From Bradyrhizobium sp. B097 (GTDB taxonomy: Bacteria; Pseudomonadota; Alphaproteobacteria; Rhizobiales; Xanthobacteraceae), in the NCBI RefSeq assembly GCF_038957035.1, contig NZ_CP152412.1, positions 8,676,501 through 8,740,500 on the forward strand: DNA of 64,000 bases, written 5' to 3'. Positions 16,370-25,530 of this stretch are shown here, in pieces. A program made the position numbers and the translations under genes. The stretch's first letter is position 1. Each line of letters opens with the position of its first letter. Below the pieces are notes generated by a model. The model was given only the letters and a program-made list of their open reading frames with translations. It had not been told where the DNA came from and ran no database searches.

Positions 16370-19300
16370 CTAATGCACCGTGCCCGACGCCTGCGGTGCG
16401 GCTTGCGGGGCGGGCGCCTTGCCCTTCTTCGCCTTGCGCCAGTTCTCGAAATTCTGCACCACGACGAAGAACGCCGGCACGAACAGCACCGCGAGGCAGG
16501 TCGAGGCGATCATGCCCGAGAACACGGTGATGCCGATCGATTTGCGGGCGCTGGCGCCGGCGCCGGTCGCGAGCACCAGCGGCAGCACGCCGAGGATGAA
16601 GGCTAACGACGTCATCAGGATCGGCCGGAACCGGGCGCGCGCCGCGTCGATCGCCGACTCCAGCACCGGCTTGCCGTCGCGCACATGGTGCTCGAGCGCG
16701 ACCTCCACGATCAGGATCGCGTTCTTGGCCGACAGCGCGATCAGCAGGATGGTGCCGATCTGGGTGTAGAGATTGTTCTCGATCCGAAGCGACGTCAGCA
16801 CCAGCATGGGCCCGAGCAGCGACAGCGGCACCGCCAGGATCACCGAGATCGGTGCGTACCAGCTCTCATATTGTCCGGCGAGCACGAGATAGACCAGCAG
16901 CAGCGCCAGCGCGAACACGAGGTAGATCTGGCTGCCGACCTCCTTCTCCTGGTACGACATCGCCGTCCACTCATAGCCGGTCCCCGCCGGCAGCGTCTTC
17001 GCGGCTATCTCCTCCATCAGCGTCATCGACTGGCCGGAGCTGTAGCCCTGCGACGGCAGGCCGATGATGGTCGCGGACGGATAGAGGTTGTAGAGACTGA
17101 TCAGCGACGGTCCGACCGACGGCGTGATCTTCGCCACGGTGCCGAGCGGGACCATGTCGCCATTGCTGTTGCGCACCATCATGTTCTCGATGTCGCGCAG
17201 CGTCAGGCGGTATTGCGCATCGGCCTGGGTGTAGACCTGGAAGGTGCGGCCGAACTTGGTGAACTGGTTGACGTAGCTCGCGCCGAGATAGGACGACAGC
17301 GTCGAGAAGATCTGGTCGGTGGTGACATGCAGCGTCTCGGTCTTGACGCGGTCGACCTGGACGTCGAACTGCGGCACCATCGAGCGGAACGACGACTGCA
17401 CCCGCTGCAGCGCGCTTTGGGTCTGCGCATTGCCGACGACGGCGCCGGTGACCGCCTGCAGCTTGCCGTAATCGGCGTTGCCGTCACGGAGCTGCACCTG
17501 CATGGCAAAGCCGGCGGCATTGCCGATGCCCTGGATCGGCGGCGGCGGGATCACCAGGATCCGCGCTTCCGGAATCACCGCAAGCTTGTCGTTGAGGCCG
17601 TAGACCAGCGAGCGCAGGTCCTCGCCGGGGCCGCGCGCGCCCCAATCCTTCAGGATCACATAGGCGACGCCGGCATTGGCGAGGCTCGACGAGTTGTCGA
17701 GCGCGGAGATGCCGGCGATCGCGACCACCTGCTCGACGCCCGGTGTCTTGCGGGCGATCTCGGTGACCTGATCGAGCACCCGCTGGGTGCGATCGATCGC
17801 GGCGCCGTCGGGCAACTGCACCGCGGCCAGCAGGTAGCCCTGGTCCTCGATCGGAATGAAGCCGGTCGGCACCCGCGACAGCCCGTAGCCGGCAATTCCG
17901 ATCAGGACCAGCGCGACGAGGACCGAGGTCTTGGCGTGGCCGGCAATGCCGCCGATCATCCGGGTGTAGCCGCGCTCTACCCGGTCATAGACCGCGTTGA
18001 AGCCGCGATAGAAGAAGTTTCGCTGCGCCAGTGGCACCGGCGGGCGCAGCCATAGCGCGCATTGCGTCGGCTTCAAGGTCGCGGCATTGACGGCGCTGAG
18101 CAGCGCGGTCGCCGCGATCACCAGGGCGAATTGCGCGTACATCCGGCCGGTCAGCCCCGGCAGGAAGGCCGCCGGCAGGAACACCGAGATCAGTACCAGC
18201 GTGATGCCGACGATCGGCGCGAACAATTCGTCCATCGCCTTGATCGCGGCATCGTGCCCGGACATGCCGCGCTCGATATTGTGCGCGGCGCCTTCGACCA
18301 CCACGATGGCGTCGTCGACCACGATGCCGATCGCCAGCACGATCGCAAACAGCGTCGACAGATTGATGGTGAAGCCGAGCGCGGCCATCGCCGCGAACGC
18401 ACCGATGATGGTGACCGGCACCGTGGTCGCAGGCACCAGCATCGCCCGCCAGTCCTGCAGGAACACCAGGATCACGACCAGCACCAGCAGGCCGGCCTCG
18501 ATCAGCGTCCGATAGACCTCGTCGATCGAGGCCTGGACGAATTTGGTGGTGTCGAACGGCGTGTCGTATTTGATGTCCTGCGGGAACTGCCTGGCGAGCT
18601 GCGCCACCTTCTTCTGCACTTCCTTCTCGACCTGCAGCGCGTTGGCGCCGGGCGACAGGAATACGCCGATGCCGGTGGCCGGCTTCTGGTTGAGCGAGAA
18701 CACCTGGCTGTAGGTCTGCGCGCCGAGCTCGACCGAGCCGAGATCGCGGACGCGGATGACGTCGCCGACATTGCCGGTCTTGACGATGATGTTCTCGAAC
18801 TGGCTCGCATCGTCGAGCCGGCCATTGACGTTCAGCGTGTACTGGAACGCCTGCCCCTGCGGCGCGGGCGGCGCGCCGACCTGGCCCGCGGTGACCTGCT
18901 GGCTCTGCTGCTGGATCGCCTGGATGACGTCCTGCGGCATCAGCCCGCGCGCCTGCAGCTTGTTCGGATCGAGCCACACCCGCATCGAATACTGCCCGGC
19001 GCCGAACACCGTGACGTTGCCGACACCCGGCAGGCGCGACAGCTCGTCGCGAATGTTGATGGTGGCATAGTTCGACAGGAACAGGCTGTCGTAGGTCTTG
19101 TTCGGCGAGGTCAGCGTCACGAACAGCAGGATCGAGGTCGACCGCTTCTGCACCGTGACGCCCTGGTTCTGCACCGCGGTCGGCAGCTGCGACAGTGCCG
19201 AGGAGACGCGGTTCTGCACCAGCACCTGCGCGAAGTTGAGGTCGGTGCCGATCTTGAAGGTCACCGTCAGCGTGTAGGTGCCGTCGGCGCCGCTGTAGGA

Positions 19301-19540
19301 CTGCATGTAGAGCATGTCCTCGACGCCGTTGACCTGCTGCTCGATCGGCAGCGCCACGGTGTCGATCACGGTTTTTGCCGACGCGCCGGGATAGCGTGTC
19401 GTCACCTGGACCGTCGGCGGCACCACATCGGGATATTGCGCGACCGCAAGATTGAACAGTGCGACGCCGCCGATCAGGATCATCAGGATCGCGATGACGT
19501 TGGAAAGGACCGGCCGCTCGATGAAGAATTTCGAGATCAT
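16370..19540 (-). CDS. RND multidrug efflux transporter, inner-membrane pump (AcrB/MexB type)
   Basis: A 1056-residue HAE1-family drug/proton antiporter, forming the trimeric pump of a tripartite efflux system. It starts MISKFFIERPVLSNVIAI like AcrB. The paired transmembrane-4 aspartates are in VDDAIVVVEG, and the proton-relay Lys is in LSAKNAILIVE in transmembrane helix 10. The porter-domain repeats and length match AcrB/MexB. The gene begins 10 bases after the stop of its adaptor, with a GAGGGG site, so the two form an operon. No outer-membrane TolC-type gene follows, so the pump probably shares one coded elsewhere. Substrates cannot be deduced. Confidence 0.93.
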   Translation of the reverse strand: MISKFFIERPVLSNVIAILMILIGGVALFNLAVAQYPDVVPPTVQVTTRYPGASAKTVIDTVALPIEQQVNGVEDMLYMQSYSGADGTYTLTVTFKIGTDLNFAQVLVQNRVSSALSQLPTAVQNQGVTVQKRSTSILLFVTLTSPNKTYDSLFLSNYATINIRDELSRLPGVGNVTVFGAGQYSMRVWLDPNKLQARGLMPQDVIQAIQQQSQQVTAGQVGAPPAPQGQAFQYTLNVNGRLDDASQFENIIVKTGNVGDVIRVRDLGSVELGAQTYSQVFSLNQKPATGIGVFLSPGANALQVEKEVQKKVAQLARQFPQDIKYDTPFDTTKFVQASIDEVYRTLIEAGLLVLVVILVFLQDWRAMLVPATTVPVTIIGAFAAMAALGFTINLSTLFAIVLAIGIVVDDAIVVVEGAAHNIERGMSGHDAAIKAMDELFAPIVGITLVLISVFLPAAFLPGLTGRMYAQFALVIAATALLSAVNAATLKPTQCALWLRPPVPLAQRNFFYRGFNAVYDRVERGYTRMIGGIAGHAKTSVLVALVLIGIAGYGLSRVPTGFIPIEDQGYLLAAVQLPDGAAIDRTQRVLDQVTEIARKTPGVEQVVAIAGISALDNSSSLANAGVAYVILKDWGARGPGEDLRSLVYGLNDKLAVIPEARILVIPPPPIQGIGNAAGFAMQVQLRDGNADYGKLQAVTGAVVGNAQTQSALQRVQSSFRSMVPQFDVQVDRVKTETLHVTTDQIFSTLSSYLGASYVNQFTKFGRTFQVYTQADAQYRLTLRDIENMMVRNSNGDMVPLGTVAKITPSVGPSLISLYNLYPSATIIGLPSQGYSSGQSMTLMEEIAAKTLPAGTGYEWTAMSYQEKEVGSQIYLVFALALLLVYLVLAGQYESWYAPISVILAVPLSLLGPMLVLTSLRIENNLYTQIGTILLIALSAKNAILIVEVALEHHVRDGKPVLESAIDAARARFRPILMTSLAFILGVLPLVLATGAGASARKSIGITVFSGMIASTCLAVLFVPAFFVVVQNFENWRKAKKGKAPAPQAAPQASGTVH

Positions 19541-19550
19541 GGCGCGCCCC

Positions 19551-20753
19551 TCACTTGGCCGGCGCCGGCGTCGCGTCGCCCTTCTGCATCTGCGGATCGA
19601 CCTTCTGCCCCGGGATCGCGCGCAACAATCCGGCGGTCACGACGCGGTCGTCGGCCTTCAGCCCGCTCTCGATGACGCGCAGCCCCTCGTCGAGCTGACC
19701 GGTCGTCACCTTGCGCTGCTCGACCACATTGTCGGCATTGACCACCAGCACGTAGCGGCCGGCCTGGTCGCTGCCGATCGCAACGTCAGGCACCAGCAGC
19801 GCATTGTCCTGCTTGTCGATCGGCACGCGAACGCGGACATAGAAGCCGGGCAGCAGTACGCGATCCGGATTGGGCACCAGGCCGCGGACGGCAAGCGTTC
19901 CGGTCGACTGATTGACGGTCGGCGAGATGTAATCAAGCTTGCCCTTGTGCGGAAAGCCGGTTTCGGTCTGCAAACCGACCTCGACCGGCAACTGCCTGAG
20001 CTCGTTGACCGTCATGCCGCGACGGCGCGCTTCATCCCGCACCCGCTGCACGTCCTGTTCGTTGACGTTGAAATTCACATAGATCGGGTCGAGCTGCACG
20101 ATGGTCGCAAGCTGGGTGGGCGAGGCCACGCCGACCAGTTCACCGACCGAGACCAGATGATTGCTGACGATGCCGTCGAACGGTGCGGCCACATTTGTGT
20201 AGCCGTAATTGACCGCGGCGATCTTGGTGTTGACCTGGGCCTGCTGCAGGCTGGCCTGGGCGTTGTCCCGCGCCGAGGTCGAGCTATCCAGCGTCGACTG
20301 CGAGACCGCCTGGCGCTGCACCAGATCGGTTTGCCGCTTGAAGTCGGCCTCGGCCTGCTTCAGCGTCGCCTGCGAACCGACCTCCGCGGCCTGCGCCTGC
20401 TCCAGCTTCAGCTTGTAGGTCTCGGGCTCGATCGTGAACAGGGTGGTCCCCTGCTTCACCGGCGAGCCGTCCTGATAGTTGATCGCCTGCAGAAAGCCCT
20501 GCACGCGCGCGACCAGATCGACGGTCTTGATCGGCGCGGTGTTTCCGGTGGCGTCCAGATAGCGCGTGATGGCGCGCTGCACCGGCGGCGCGACCTCAAC
20601 CTTGGGCGGCGGCGGCGCAACAAAACTGTTTTGCTCGCAGGCACTTAAACTGACAAAGGCCGCTACGACGAAGGCGATACGCACAAGCGGCGCATTTCGC
20701 AGCCGCACAAAATCGCTCTGACTGAAATGTGCCGACGCGCGCGCATGCCTCAT
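19551..20753 (-). CDS. RND efflux periplasmic adaptor (AcrA/MexA type) lipoprotein
   Basis: A 400-residue membrane fusion protein linking the RND pump to an outer-membrane channel. The signal sequence ends in a lipobox LSAC with the lipidated Cys at about residue 39. Next comes a Pro-rich linker, the split biotinyl-lipoyl-like domain (GFLQAINYQDGSPVKQGTTLF), a long helical hairpin (about 115-190), and the beta-barrel (LDPIYVNFNVNEQD) and membrane-proximal domains. Upstream of the pump gene in the same operon. No adjacent TetR repressor is present; the promoter should lie in the 200 bases before 20957. Confidence 0.92.
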   Translation of the reverse strand: MRHARASAHFSQSDFVRLRNAPLVRIAFVVAAFVSLSACEQNSFVAPPPPKVEVAPPVQRAITRYLDATGNTAPIKTVDLVARVQGFLQAINYQDGSPVKQGTTLFTIEPETYKLKLEQAQAAEVGSQATLKQAEADFKRQTDLVQRQAVSQSTLDSSTSARDNAQASLQQAQVNTKIAAVNYGYTNVAAPFDGIVSNHLVSVGELVGVASPTQLATIVQLDPIYVNFNVNEQDVQRVRDEARRRGMTVNELRQLPVEVGLQTETGFPHKGKLDYISPTVNQSTGTLAVRGLVPNPDRVLLPGFYVRVRVPIDKQDNALLVPDVAIGSDQAGRYVLVVNADNVVEQRKVTTGQLDEGLRVIESGLKADDRVVTAGLLRAIPGQKVDPQMQKGDATPAPAK

Positions 20754-20957
20754 TTCCGAGCCTCAATCCAAATGACTTAAGTCAAAGATGTCGAAGCGAG
20801 CAAAAAAATCAGCCGGCCTCTTCCATAGCAACAATCCGCTTGCGGCGGAACTCGAAAGCGAAAATGATGCCGCTCGCGAAGGTTGTTAGAGCAAAACTTT
20901 TTCAGACTCCGTTCAGTTGAGCCGGAGGCTTCCGGCGCGACGAGAGGATTTATTCAA

Positions 20958-21731
20958 ATGATCAACGCGTTGACACGTGCAACGAGGCTCTCCGCATGGC
21001 TCGCGCTTGCGGCACTGATGAGCACCGCACCAGCCTTGTCGCAGGCGCCGACCCAGGCGCAGCGCGACGCCATCAAGTCGCAATGCCGCAACGATTACAT
21101 CGCACACTGCTCCAGCGTTGCGCCCGGCGGCGAAGCGTCACTGCAATGCCTGCAGAAGAACATGGCGAGCCTTGCGCCCGGCTGCGCCAGCGCCGTGAAG
21201 GCCGTGGAAGCACCGGCCGCCGCGCCCGCAGCAGCCAAGACCGACGCGGCTCCGGCGGCGACGGCGGCCAAGCCCGCGGAGACGGCGGCACCGAAGGCCG
21301 CGGCAGCAAAGCCAAGCAGCGCACAGATCTCCGCGATCCGCAGCGCGTGCCGCGCCGATTATCCCAAGGTCTGCGCGGGCGTGCCGACCGGCGGTGCGCC
21401 GGCGCTGCAGTGCCTCGAGAAGAACAAGGAGAAGCTTTCGCCGGCCTGCGAGAAGGCCGTGGCGGCCGCCGGCGGCGGTGGCGCCGCGGGTGCCACGACA
21501 ACGGCAGCACCGGCCGCGGCTCCGGCGGCAGCGCCGTCGGTAATCGCGTTGCGGCCGTTGCGGCCGCGCGAGGAGATTTTCGTGCTGCGTTCGGCCTGCG
21601 GCGCCGACGTCCGCTCGATCTGCGGCGGTGTGCAGCCGGGCGGCGGGCGGATCGTGCAATGCCTGGCGACCAATGCCGGCTCGCTGTCGCCGGCGTGCCG
21701 CGACGTGCTGGCGCCGTTCGCGGCGCGGTGA
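20958..21731 (+). CDS. Secreted protein with three cysteine-rich (GLG1-like) repeats
   Basis: A 257-residue exported protein. The start at 20958 follows AGAGG and gives a clean signal peptide (cleavage near ALSQA, about residue 29). Three copies of a roughly 48-residue module with four cysteines follow: C..DY..HC...PGGEASLQCLQKN...LAPGC, C..DYPKVCAG...GG.PALQCLEKN...LSPAC, and C..DVRSICGG..PGGGRIVQCLATN...LSPAC. The module is of the cysteine-rich repeat type first known from the Golgi protein GLG1. Modules are joined by long Ala/Pro/Lys linkers that are probably disordered. The next gene codes a one-module version. Function unknown; the pattern suggests disulfide-bonded periplasmic or surface domains. 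Confidence 0.75.
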   Translation: MINALTRATRLSAWLALAALMSTAPALSQAPTQAQRDAIKSQCRNDYIAHCSSVAPGGEASLQCLQKNMASLAPGCASAVKAVEAPAAAPAAAKTDAAPAATAAKPAETAAPKAAAAKPSSAQISAIRSACRADYPKVCAGVPTGGAPALQCLEKNKEKLSPACEKAVAAAGGGGAAGATTTAAPAAAPAAAPSVIALRPLRPREEIFVLRSACGADVRSICGGVQPGGGRIVQCLATNAGSLSPACRDVLAPFAAR

Positions 21732-21771
21732 TCCCTGTTGTCACACGACTGATCGGAAAAGGGAGCGACCG

Positions 21772-21993
21772 ATGCTGCGTCTCGTCCTGACCGCCGTTCT
21801 GCTTTGCGGCTCAACCGCCGTCTACGCCCAGGAGCTGACATCGGCGCAACGCGACGCCTGCATGGGCGACTATCAGAAGTTCTGCAAAAGCGTGACGCCC
21901 GGCGGCGGGCGCATCATCGCCTGTCTTGCCAAGGAGAGCGACAAGCTGACGCCCGCCTGCAAGAAAGTGTTGGCGGCAGCGGAAAAGAAATAG
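21772..21993 (+). CDS. Secreted protein with one cysteine-rich (GLG1-like) repeat
   Basis: A 73-residue protein with a signal peptide (cleavage at VYAQ, about residue 19) and one module of the same type as the upstream gene (C..DYQKFCK...PGGGRIIACLAKE...LTPAC). The start at 21772 is set by a GGGAG site nine bases upstream and the signal peptide. It begins 40 bases after the three-module gene and is likely in the same operon. The pair looks like duplication and expansion of one domain. Confidence 0.75.
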   Translation: MLRLVLTAVLLCGSTAVYAQELTSAQRDACMGDYQKFCKSVTPGGGRIIACLAKESDKLTPACKKVLAAAEKK

Positions 21994-22102
21994 CCGCGCA
22001 GGCGGTGAGACGACAGGTGCCCGGCGATTTGCCGGGCACGGAGCCGCAGCACCTTGTTGTCACCGACAGGCCAACCAACCTCACTCCGGGAGAGGGAATA
22101 TC

Positions 22103-22315
22103 ATGCGCTCATTATTGCTGATCGCTGCGGCCCTGCTGTCCTTTGCCGCGACCATGACCTTCGAGTCCTCCGATGCCAACGCCGTGGTGTGCGGGCGCGG
22201 CCCCTATCGTGCCGGATGCGCGAGCACGCGCGGCGCGGTGGTCGTCCGCAAGCCCGTGGTCGCCGGCTGCCGCTGGGTTTGGGTCGGCGGGGTCAAGGTC
22301 CGCCGCTGCTACTGA
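22103..22315 (+). CDS. Small secreted cysteine-containing protein
   Basis: A 70-residue protein with a signal peptide ending near DANAVV (about residue 27) and a GGGAGAGG ribosome site. The mature 43 residues hold four cysteines (VVCGRGPYRAGCAS, GCRWVW, RRCY), enough for two disulfides, and the RGPYRAGC segment is typical of small Bradyrhizobium secreted proteins. Function unknown. It lies 109 bases after the cysteine-repeat pair and may belong to the same transcription unit. Confidence 0.65.
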   Translation: MRSLLLIAAALLSFAATMTFESSDANAVVCGRGPYRAGCASTRGAVVVRKPVVAGCRWVWVGGVKVRRCY

Positions 22316-22349
22316 GGTTAGATCGGACGTGACCGCGAGCAGGCTGCGC

Positions 22350-22450
22350 CCCCTCTCCCGCTTGCGGGGGAGGGTTGGGGTGGGGGTATCGCAGCGAACG
22401 GCTCTGTTCATTGTGTGGAGAGAGCCCCCACCCGCCGCAAGCGGGAGAGG
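22350..22450. repeat. Palindromic intergenic repeat, CTCTCCC family
   Basis: Left part CCCTCTCCCGCTTGCGGGGG (a hairpin by itself) and right part GCCGCAAGCGGGAGAGG pair with each other. It lies between the small secreted gene and the monooxygenase operon. A related element is at 25761-25920. Confidence 0.65.
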
Positions 22451-22524
22451 TGCAGCTTGCCCTGTCGCGACACCGCTTCGATCCGGCTCGCTGAGCTACT
22501 AGAGCCAGCACTCGGACGCATTTT

Positions 22525-22548
22525 CCCTCTGGCGTTCCCGCCAGAGGG
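22525..22548. repeat. Perfect 10-bp inverted repeat upstream of the CoA-route operon
   Basis: CCCTCTGGCG (22525-22534), TTCC loop, CGCCAGAGGG (22539-22548). No U-run follows on either strand, so it is not a standard terminator. It ends about 20 bases before the 18-bp palindrome of the promoter and could be a stop for upstream transcription or a second protein-binding site. Confidence 0.45.
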
Positions 22549-22567
22549 CGATTAGGCTGGACCCAAA

Positions 22568-22585
22568 TTGTAAGTACACTGTCAA
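22568..22585 (+). promoter_or_regulatory. Candidate MarR operator over the -10 box (site 1)
   Basis: TTGTAAGTACACTGTCAA, an imperfect 18-bp palindrome. Its TACACT (22575-22580) is a plausible -10 hexamer, with a weak -35 near 22553. Sixteen of 18 positions match the site at 28375-28392 before gentisate dioxygenase. It ends 15 bases before the operon start codon, so a bound repressor would block initiation. Confidence 0.6.
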
Positions 22586-22600
22586 TCTGGGAGGCAGACG

Positions 22601-23731
22601 TTGCGGATCGCCGTGATTGGCGGAGGGCCCGGCGGGCTCTATTTCGCCTATCTCTGGAAAAAGCGTCATCCCGACGCCGAGATCGATCTGTTCGAGCAGA
22701 ACGCCGCCGACGCCACCTGGGGCTTCGGCGTGGTGTTCTCCGAACAGGCGCTGGAGTTCCTGCGCGCCGACGACCCCGAGACGGTCGACGCCATCGCGCC
22801 GCGGATGGAGAGCTGGAAGAACATCACGCTCAATCTGCGCGGCGAGAGCGTCGAGATCGACGGCGTCGGGTTCTCCTCGATCGGCCGGCTGGCGCTGCTG
22901 ACGATCCTGCAGCAGCGCGTGCGCAGCACTGGCGTCACGCCGCGCTTCGACACCGTGGTGCAATCGGTCGACCAACTGAGGGGTTACGACCTGATCGTCG
23001 CCGCTGACGGGCTGAACTCGATGGTCCGCCGCGATTTTGAGGCCGCATTCGGCGCGTCGGTCTCGCATTCGACCAACAAATTCGCCTGGTACGGCACCAC
23101 CAAGACCTTCGCGACACTGTCGCAGACCTTCGTGGCGACCGACGTGGGCTGCTTCAACGCCCATCACTATCGCTATGCAAAGGACATGAGCACCTTCCTG
23201 GTCGAGTGCGACGCGGCGACCTGGGCGGCTTATGGCTTTGCCGACAAGACGATCGAGGAATCGCAGGTGATCTGCGAACAGGTGTTCGCCGCGACCTTGG
23301 ATGGTCACAAGCTGATCTCGAACAAATCGGTGTGGCGCAATTTCCCGTGGATCTGGAACGAGCGCTGGTCGCACGGCAACATGGTGCTGATCGGCGACGC
23401 GCTGCATTCGGCGCATTTTTCGATCGGCTCCGGCACCCGGCTGGCAATCGAGGATGCGATCGCGCTGACCAAGGCGCTGGAGTCCGAAAGCAGCATCGCC
23501 GCTGCGCTTGCCCGCTATGAGAGCGAGCGCAAGCCGATCGTGAAGAAGCTCGTCACCGCGGCGCGGACCAGCGCCGACTGGTACGAGCATTTCCCCGCGC
23601 ACATGAAGCACGACCTGATGGATTTCGCCTACAGCTACATCACCCGCTCCGGCCGGATCGACGACGCGCGGCTGCGCGCCATGTCGCCGGCCTTCATGGC
23701 CCGCTTTGAGGCCGCAAAGGGACGCTCATGA
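22601..23731 (+). CDS. FAD monooxygenase, salicylyl-CoA 5-hydroxylase-like
   Basis: A 376-residue group A flavin hydroxylase. It starts at a TTG at 22601 after a GGGAGG site. FAD motif GGGPGGL is at residues 8-14, with the typical first block WGFGVVFS, AADGLNS near 130 and the third FAD motif GDALHSAHFSIGSGTRLAIEDA. This pattern, especially HFSIGSGT, is that of the CoA-thioester hydroxylases (salicylyl-CoA 5-hydroxylase SdgC and the N-terminal half of anthraniloyl-CoA monooxygenase), not of free-acid hydroxylases. It overlaps a CoA ligase gene by 4 bases (ATGA), and gentisate genes lie nearby, so I infer ring hydroxylation of a hydroxybenzoyl-CoA towards gentisyl-CoA. Controlled from the palindromic site just upstream. 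Confidence 0.8.
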   Translation: MRIAVIGGGPGGLYFAYLWKKRHPDAEIDLFEQNAADATWGFGVVFSEQALEFLRADDPETVDAIAPRMESWKNITLNLRGESVEIDGVGFSSIGRLALLTILQQRVRSTGVTPRFDTVVQSVDQLRGYDLIVAADGLNSMVRRDFEAAFGASVSHSTNKFAWYGTTKTFATLSQTFVATDVGCFNAHHYRYAKDMSTFLVECDAATWAAYGFADKTIEESQVICEQVFAATLDGHKLISNKSVWRNFPWIWNERWSHGNMVLIGDALHSAHFSIGSGTRLAIEDAIALTKALESESSIAAALARYESERKPIVKKLVTAARTSADWYEHFPAHMKHDLMDFAYSYITRSGRIDDARLRAMSPAFMARFEAAKGRS

Positions 23732-25338
23732 CTGGGATCGCCGACCTGGTTCCGCAGGACAATCCCGGTGCGCGCGAGATCGGCTTTGCGATCCCCGAGC
23801 GCTACAATGCGAGCCGCATCCTGTTCGACAATCTCGGCAACGGCAATGCAGACCGCCTGGCGCTGACCGGCCCCGCCGGCACGCGAACCTATCGCGAGCT
23901 CTGCAATGATGCCGCACGCTGGGGCCACGCCTTCCATTCGCTTGGACTGAAACGCGGCGATCGCGTGTTGCTGTTCCTCGACGACACCCCGGCCTATCCG
24001 GCGGCATTCTTCGGCGCGGTGCGCGCCGGTTTCGTACCGCTGCTCATCAATACGCTGACGACGCCGGAGCTCCTGCAATTCTATCTGTCTGATGCCGGCG
24101 CGCAGGTCGCCGTCACCGACGCCGAATTCTGTTCGCGCTTCAACGCCGAGGCCTGCAAGGACACGCCGCTGCGCACGCTGGTCGTGGTCAATGGCACGGG
24201 CACCGGGCATGCCGTCGCGGAAACGCGCAACGCCGGCGACTGGCTGCATGCGTTTCCGACCGAGCTCGACTCGGCCGATACCCACCGCAACGAGATGGCG
24301 TTCTGGATGTATTCGTCCGGATCGACCGGCCGTCCCAAGGGCATCGTGCATCTGCAGCACGACATGGCCTATAGCGAGCTCGCCTTTGCCCGCAACGTGC
24401 TGAAGCTTCAGCCCGGCGACATCTGCTTCTCGGTGCCGAAGATCTTCTTCGCCTATGGTTTCGGCAATTCGATCACGTTTCCCTTTTCGGTCGGCGCCGC
24501 GACGCTGCTGCTGCCGGGCCAGCCGAAGCCCGCCGCGATCTTCGCGGCCATCGCGCAGTACCGGCCGACCGTGTTCTTCGGCCTGCCGACACTCTACATC
24601 ACCCTGACCAAGGCCGAGGGCGCCGAGCAAGCCGATTTCTCCTCGCTGCGGATGGCGGTCTCGGCCGCCGAGGTGCTGTCGGCCGATGTGTTCAACGGCT
24701 GGAAGCGGCTCACCGGGCTCGAGATCATCGAAGGGCTCGGCTCGACCGAGGTGCTGCACGTCTATCTCAGCAACCGCGCGGAGCAGAAGAAGCTCGGCGC
24801 CGCGGGCCTGCGCGTGCCCGGCTACGAGATCATGCTGCGCGACAGCGACGGCCGCGAGGTCGGCGACAATGAGGAAGGCATTTTGTGGGTGCGCGGCGAT
24901 TCCGCGACGCCGCTGTACTGGAACCGGCCGGACAAGACCGCCGAGACCGTGCGCGAGGACGGCTGGATCTACACCGGCGACCGCTTCATGCGCGACAGCG
25001 ACGGCTTTCACTTCTTCCGCGGCCGCGCCGACGATCTGATCAAGATCTCCGGCCAGTGGGTCTATCCGCTGGAGGTCGAGCTGTGCCTTGCCGATCATCC
25101 CGATGTCCGCGAATGCGCCGTCTACGCCGCCGCATTGCCTGATCGACGCATGACGCTGCGGGCCGTGGTGGTGATGAACAAGGCCGGCTTCGACACCGAT
25201 GAAGCGACGCGGCGGCTTCAGGATTACGTCAAGACAAAGCTGTTGCCGTACAAGTATCCGCGCGAGGTAAAATTCATCGACGAGCTGCCGAAGACCGGCA
25301 CCGGCAAGATCGATCGCCAGGCGGTGATGCGGATGTGA
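23728..25338 (+). CDS. Aryl-CoA ligase, benzoate-CoA ligase family
   Basis: A 536-residue AMP-forming ligase that activates an aromatic acid to its CoA thioester. The P-loop-like motif YSSGSTGRPKG is at residues 195-205, GSTEVLHVYLSN (about 335) is the benzoate-CoA-ligase form of the A5 motif, the hinge and C-terminal domain start near WIYTGDRF, and the catalytic Lys is in KTGTGKIDR near the end. It overlaps the monooxygenase gene by four bases, so the two products are made together: ligase first, then ring hydroxylation on the thioester. Substrate probably salicylate or another hydroxybenzoate. Alternative: benzoate itself. Followed by a dense repeat cluster. Confidence 0.85.
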   Translation: MTGIADLVPQDNPGAREIGFAIPERYNASRILFDNLGNGNADRLALTGPAGTRTYRELCNDAARWGHAFHSLGLKRGDRVLLFLDDTPAYPAAFFGAVRAGFVPLLINTLTTPELLQFYLSDAGAQVAVTDAEFCSRFNAEACKDTPLRTLVVVNGTGTGHAVAETRNAGDWLHAFPTELDSADTHRNEMAFWMYSSGSTGRPKGIVHLQHDMAYSELAFARNVLKLQPGDICFSVPKIFFAYGFGNSITFPFSVGAATLLLPGQPKPAAIFAAIAQYRPTVFFGLPTLYITLTKAEGAEQADFSSLRMAVSAAEVLSADVFNGWKRLTGLEIIEGLGSTEVLHVYLSNRAEQKKLGAAGLRVPGYEIMLRDSDGREVGDNEEGILWVRGDSATPLYWNRPDKTAETVREDGWIYTGDRFMRDSDGFHFFRGRADDLIKISGQWVYPLEVELCLADHPDVRECAVYAAALPDRRMTLRAVVVMNKAGFDTDEATRRLQDYVKTKLLPYKYPREVKFIDELPKTGTGKIDRQAVMRM

Positions 25339-25354
25339 CAGCCACACACTCGCC

Positions 25355-25492
25355 GTCGTCCCTGCGAAAGCAGGGACCCATAACCACGAATGTCTGTGGC
25401 GCGAAGGCTGGGGCCCCAGCCTGCCATCACAACAGCCATCGGTGGTTATGGGTCCCGGATCGCGCTCGCTCCGCTTGCTTGTCCGGGACGAC
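25355..25492. repeat. Composite inverted-repeat element, GTCGTCC family (copy 4, tandem unit A)
   Basis: Left arm as in copy 1; the right arm is a longer variant, GGGTCCCGGATCGCGCTCGC...GTCCGGGACGAC. It is the first of two nearly identical tandem units 176 bases apart, beginning 17 bases after the CoA-ligase stop. Confidence 0.85.
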
Positions 25493-25530
25493 GATAGTTA
25501 GCTGTCCCGCCATCCAGCCATGCTTTCGCT

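Noticed and set aside
16685..19675. Two long plus-strand frames opposite the RND pump
   Set aside because: Shadows of the pump gene caused by high GC; no hydrophobic or domain pattern.
23635..25347. 570-codon minus-strand frame opposite the CoA ligase
   Set aside because: The plus strand has all adenylate-forming motifs; the antisense frame has none.
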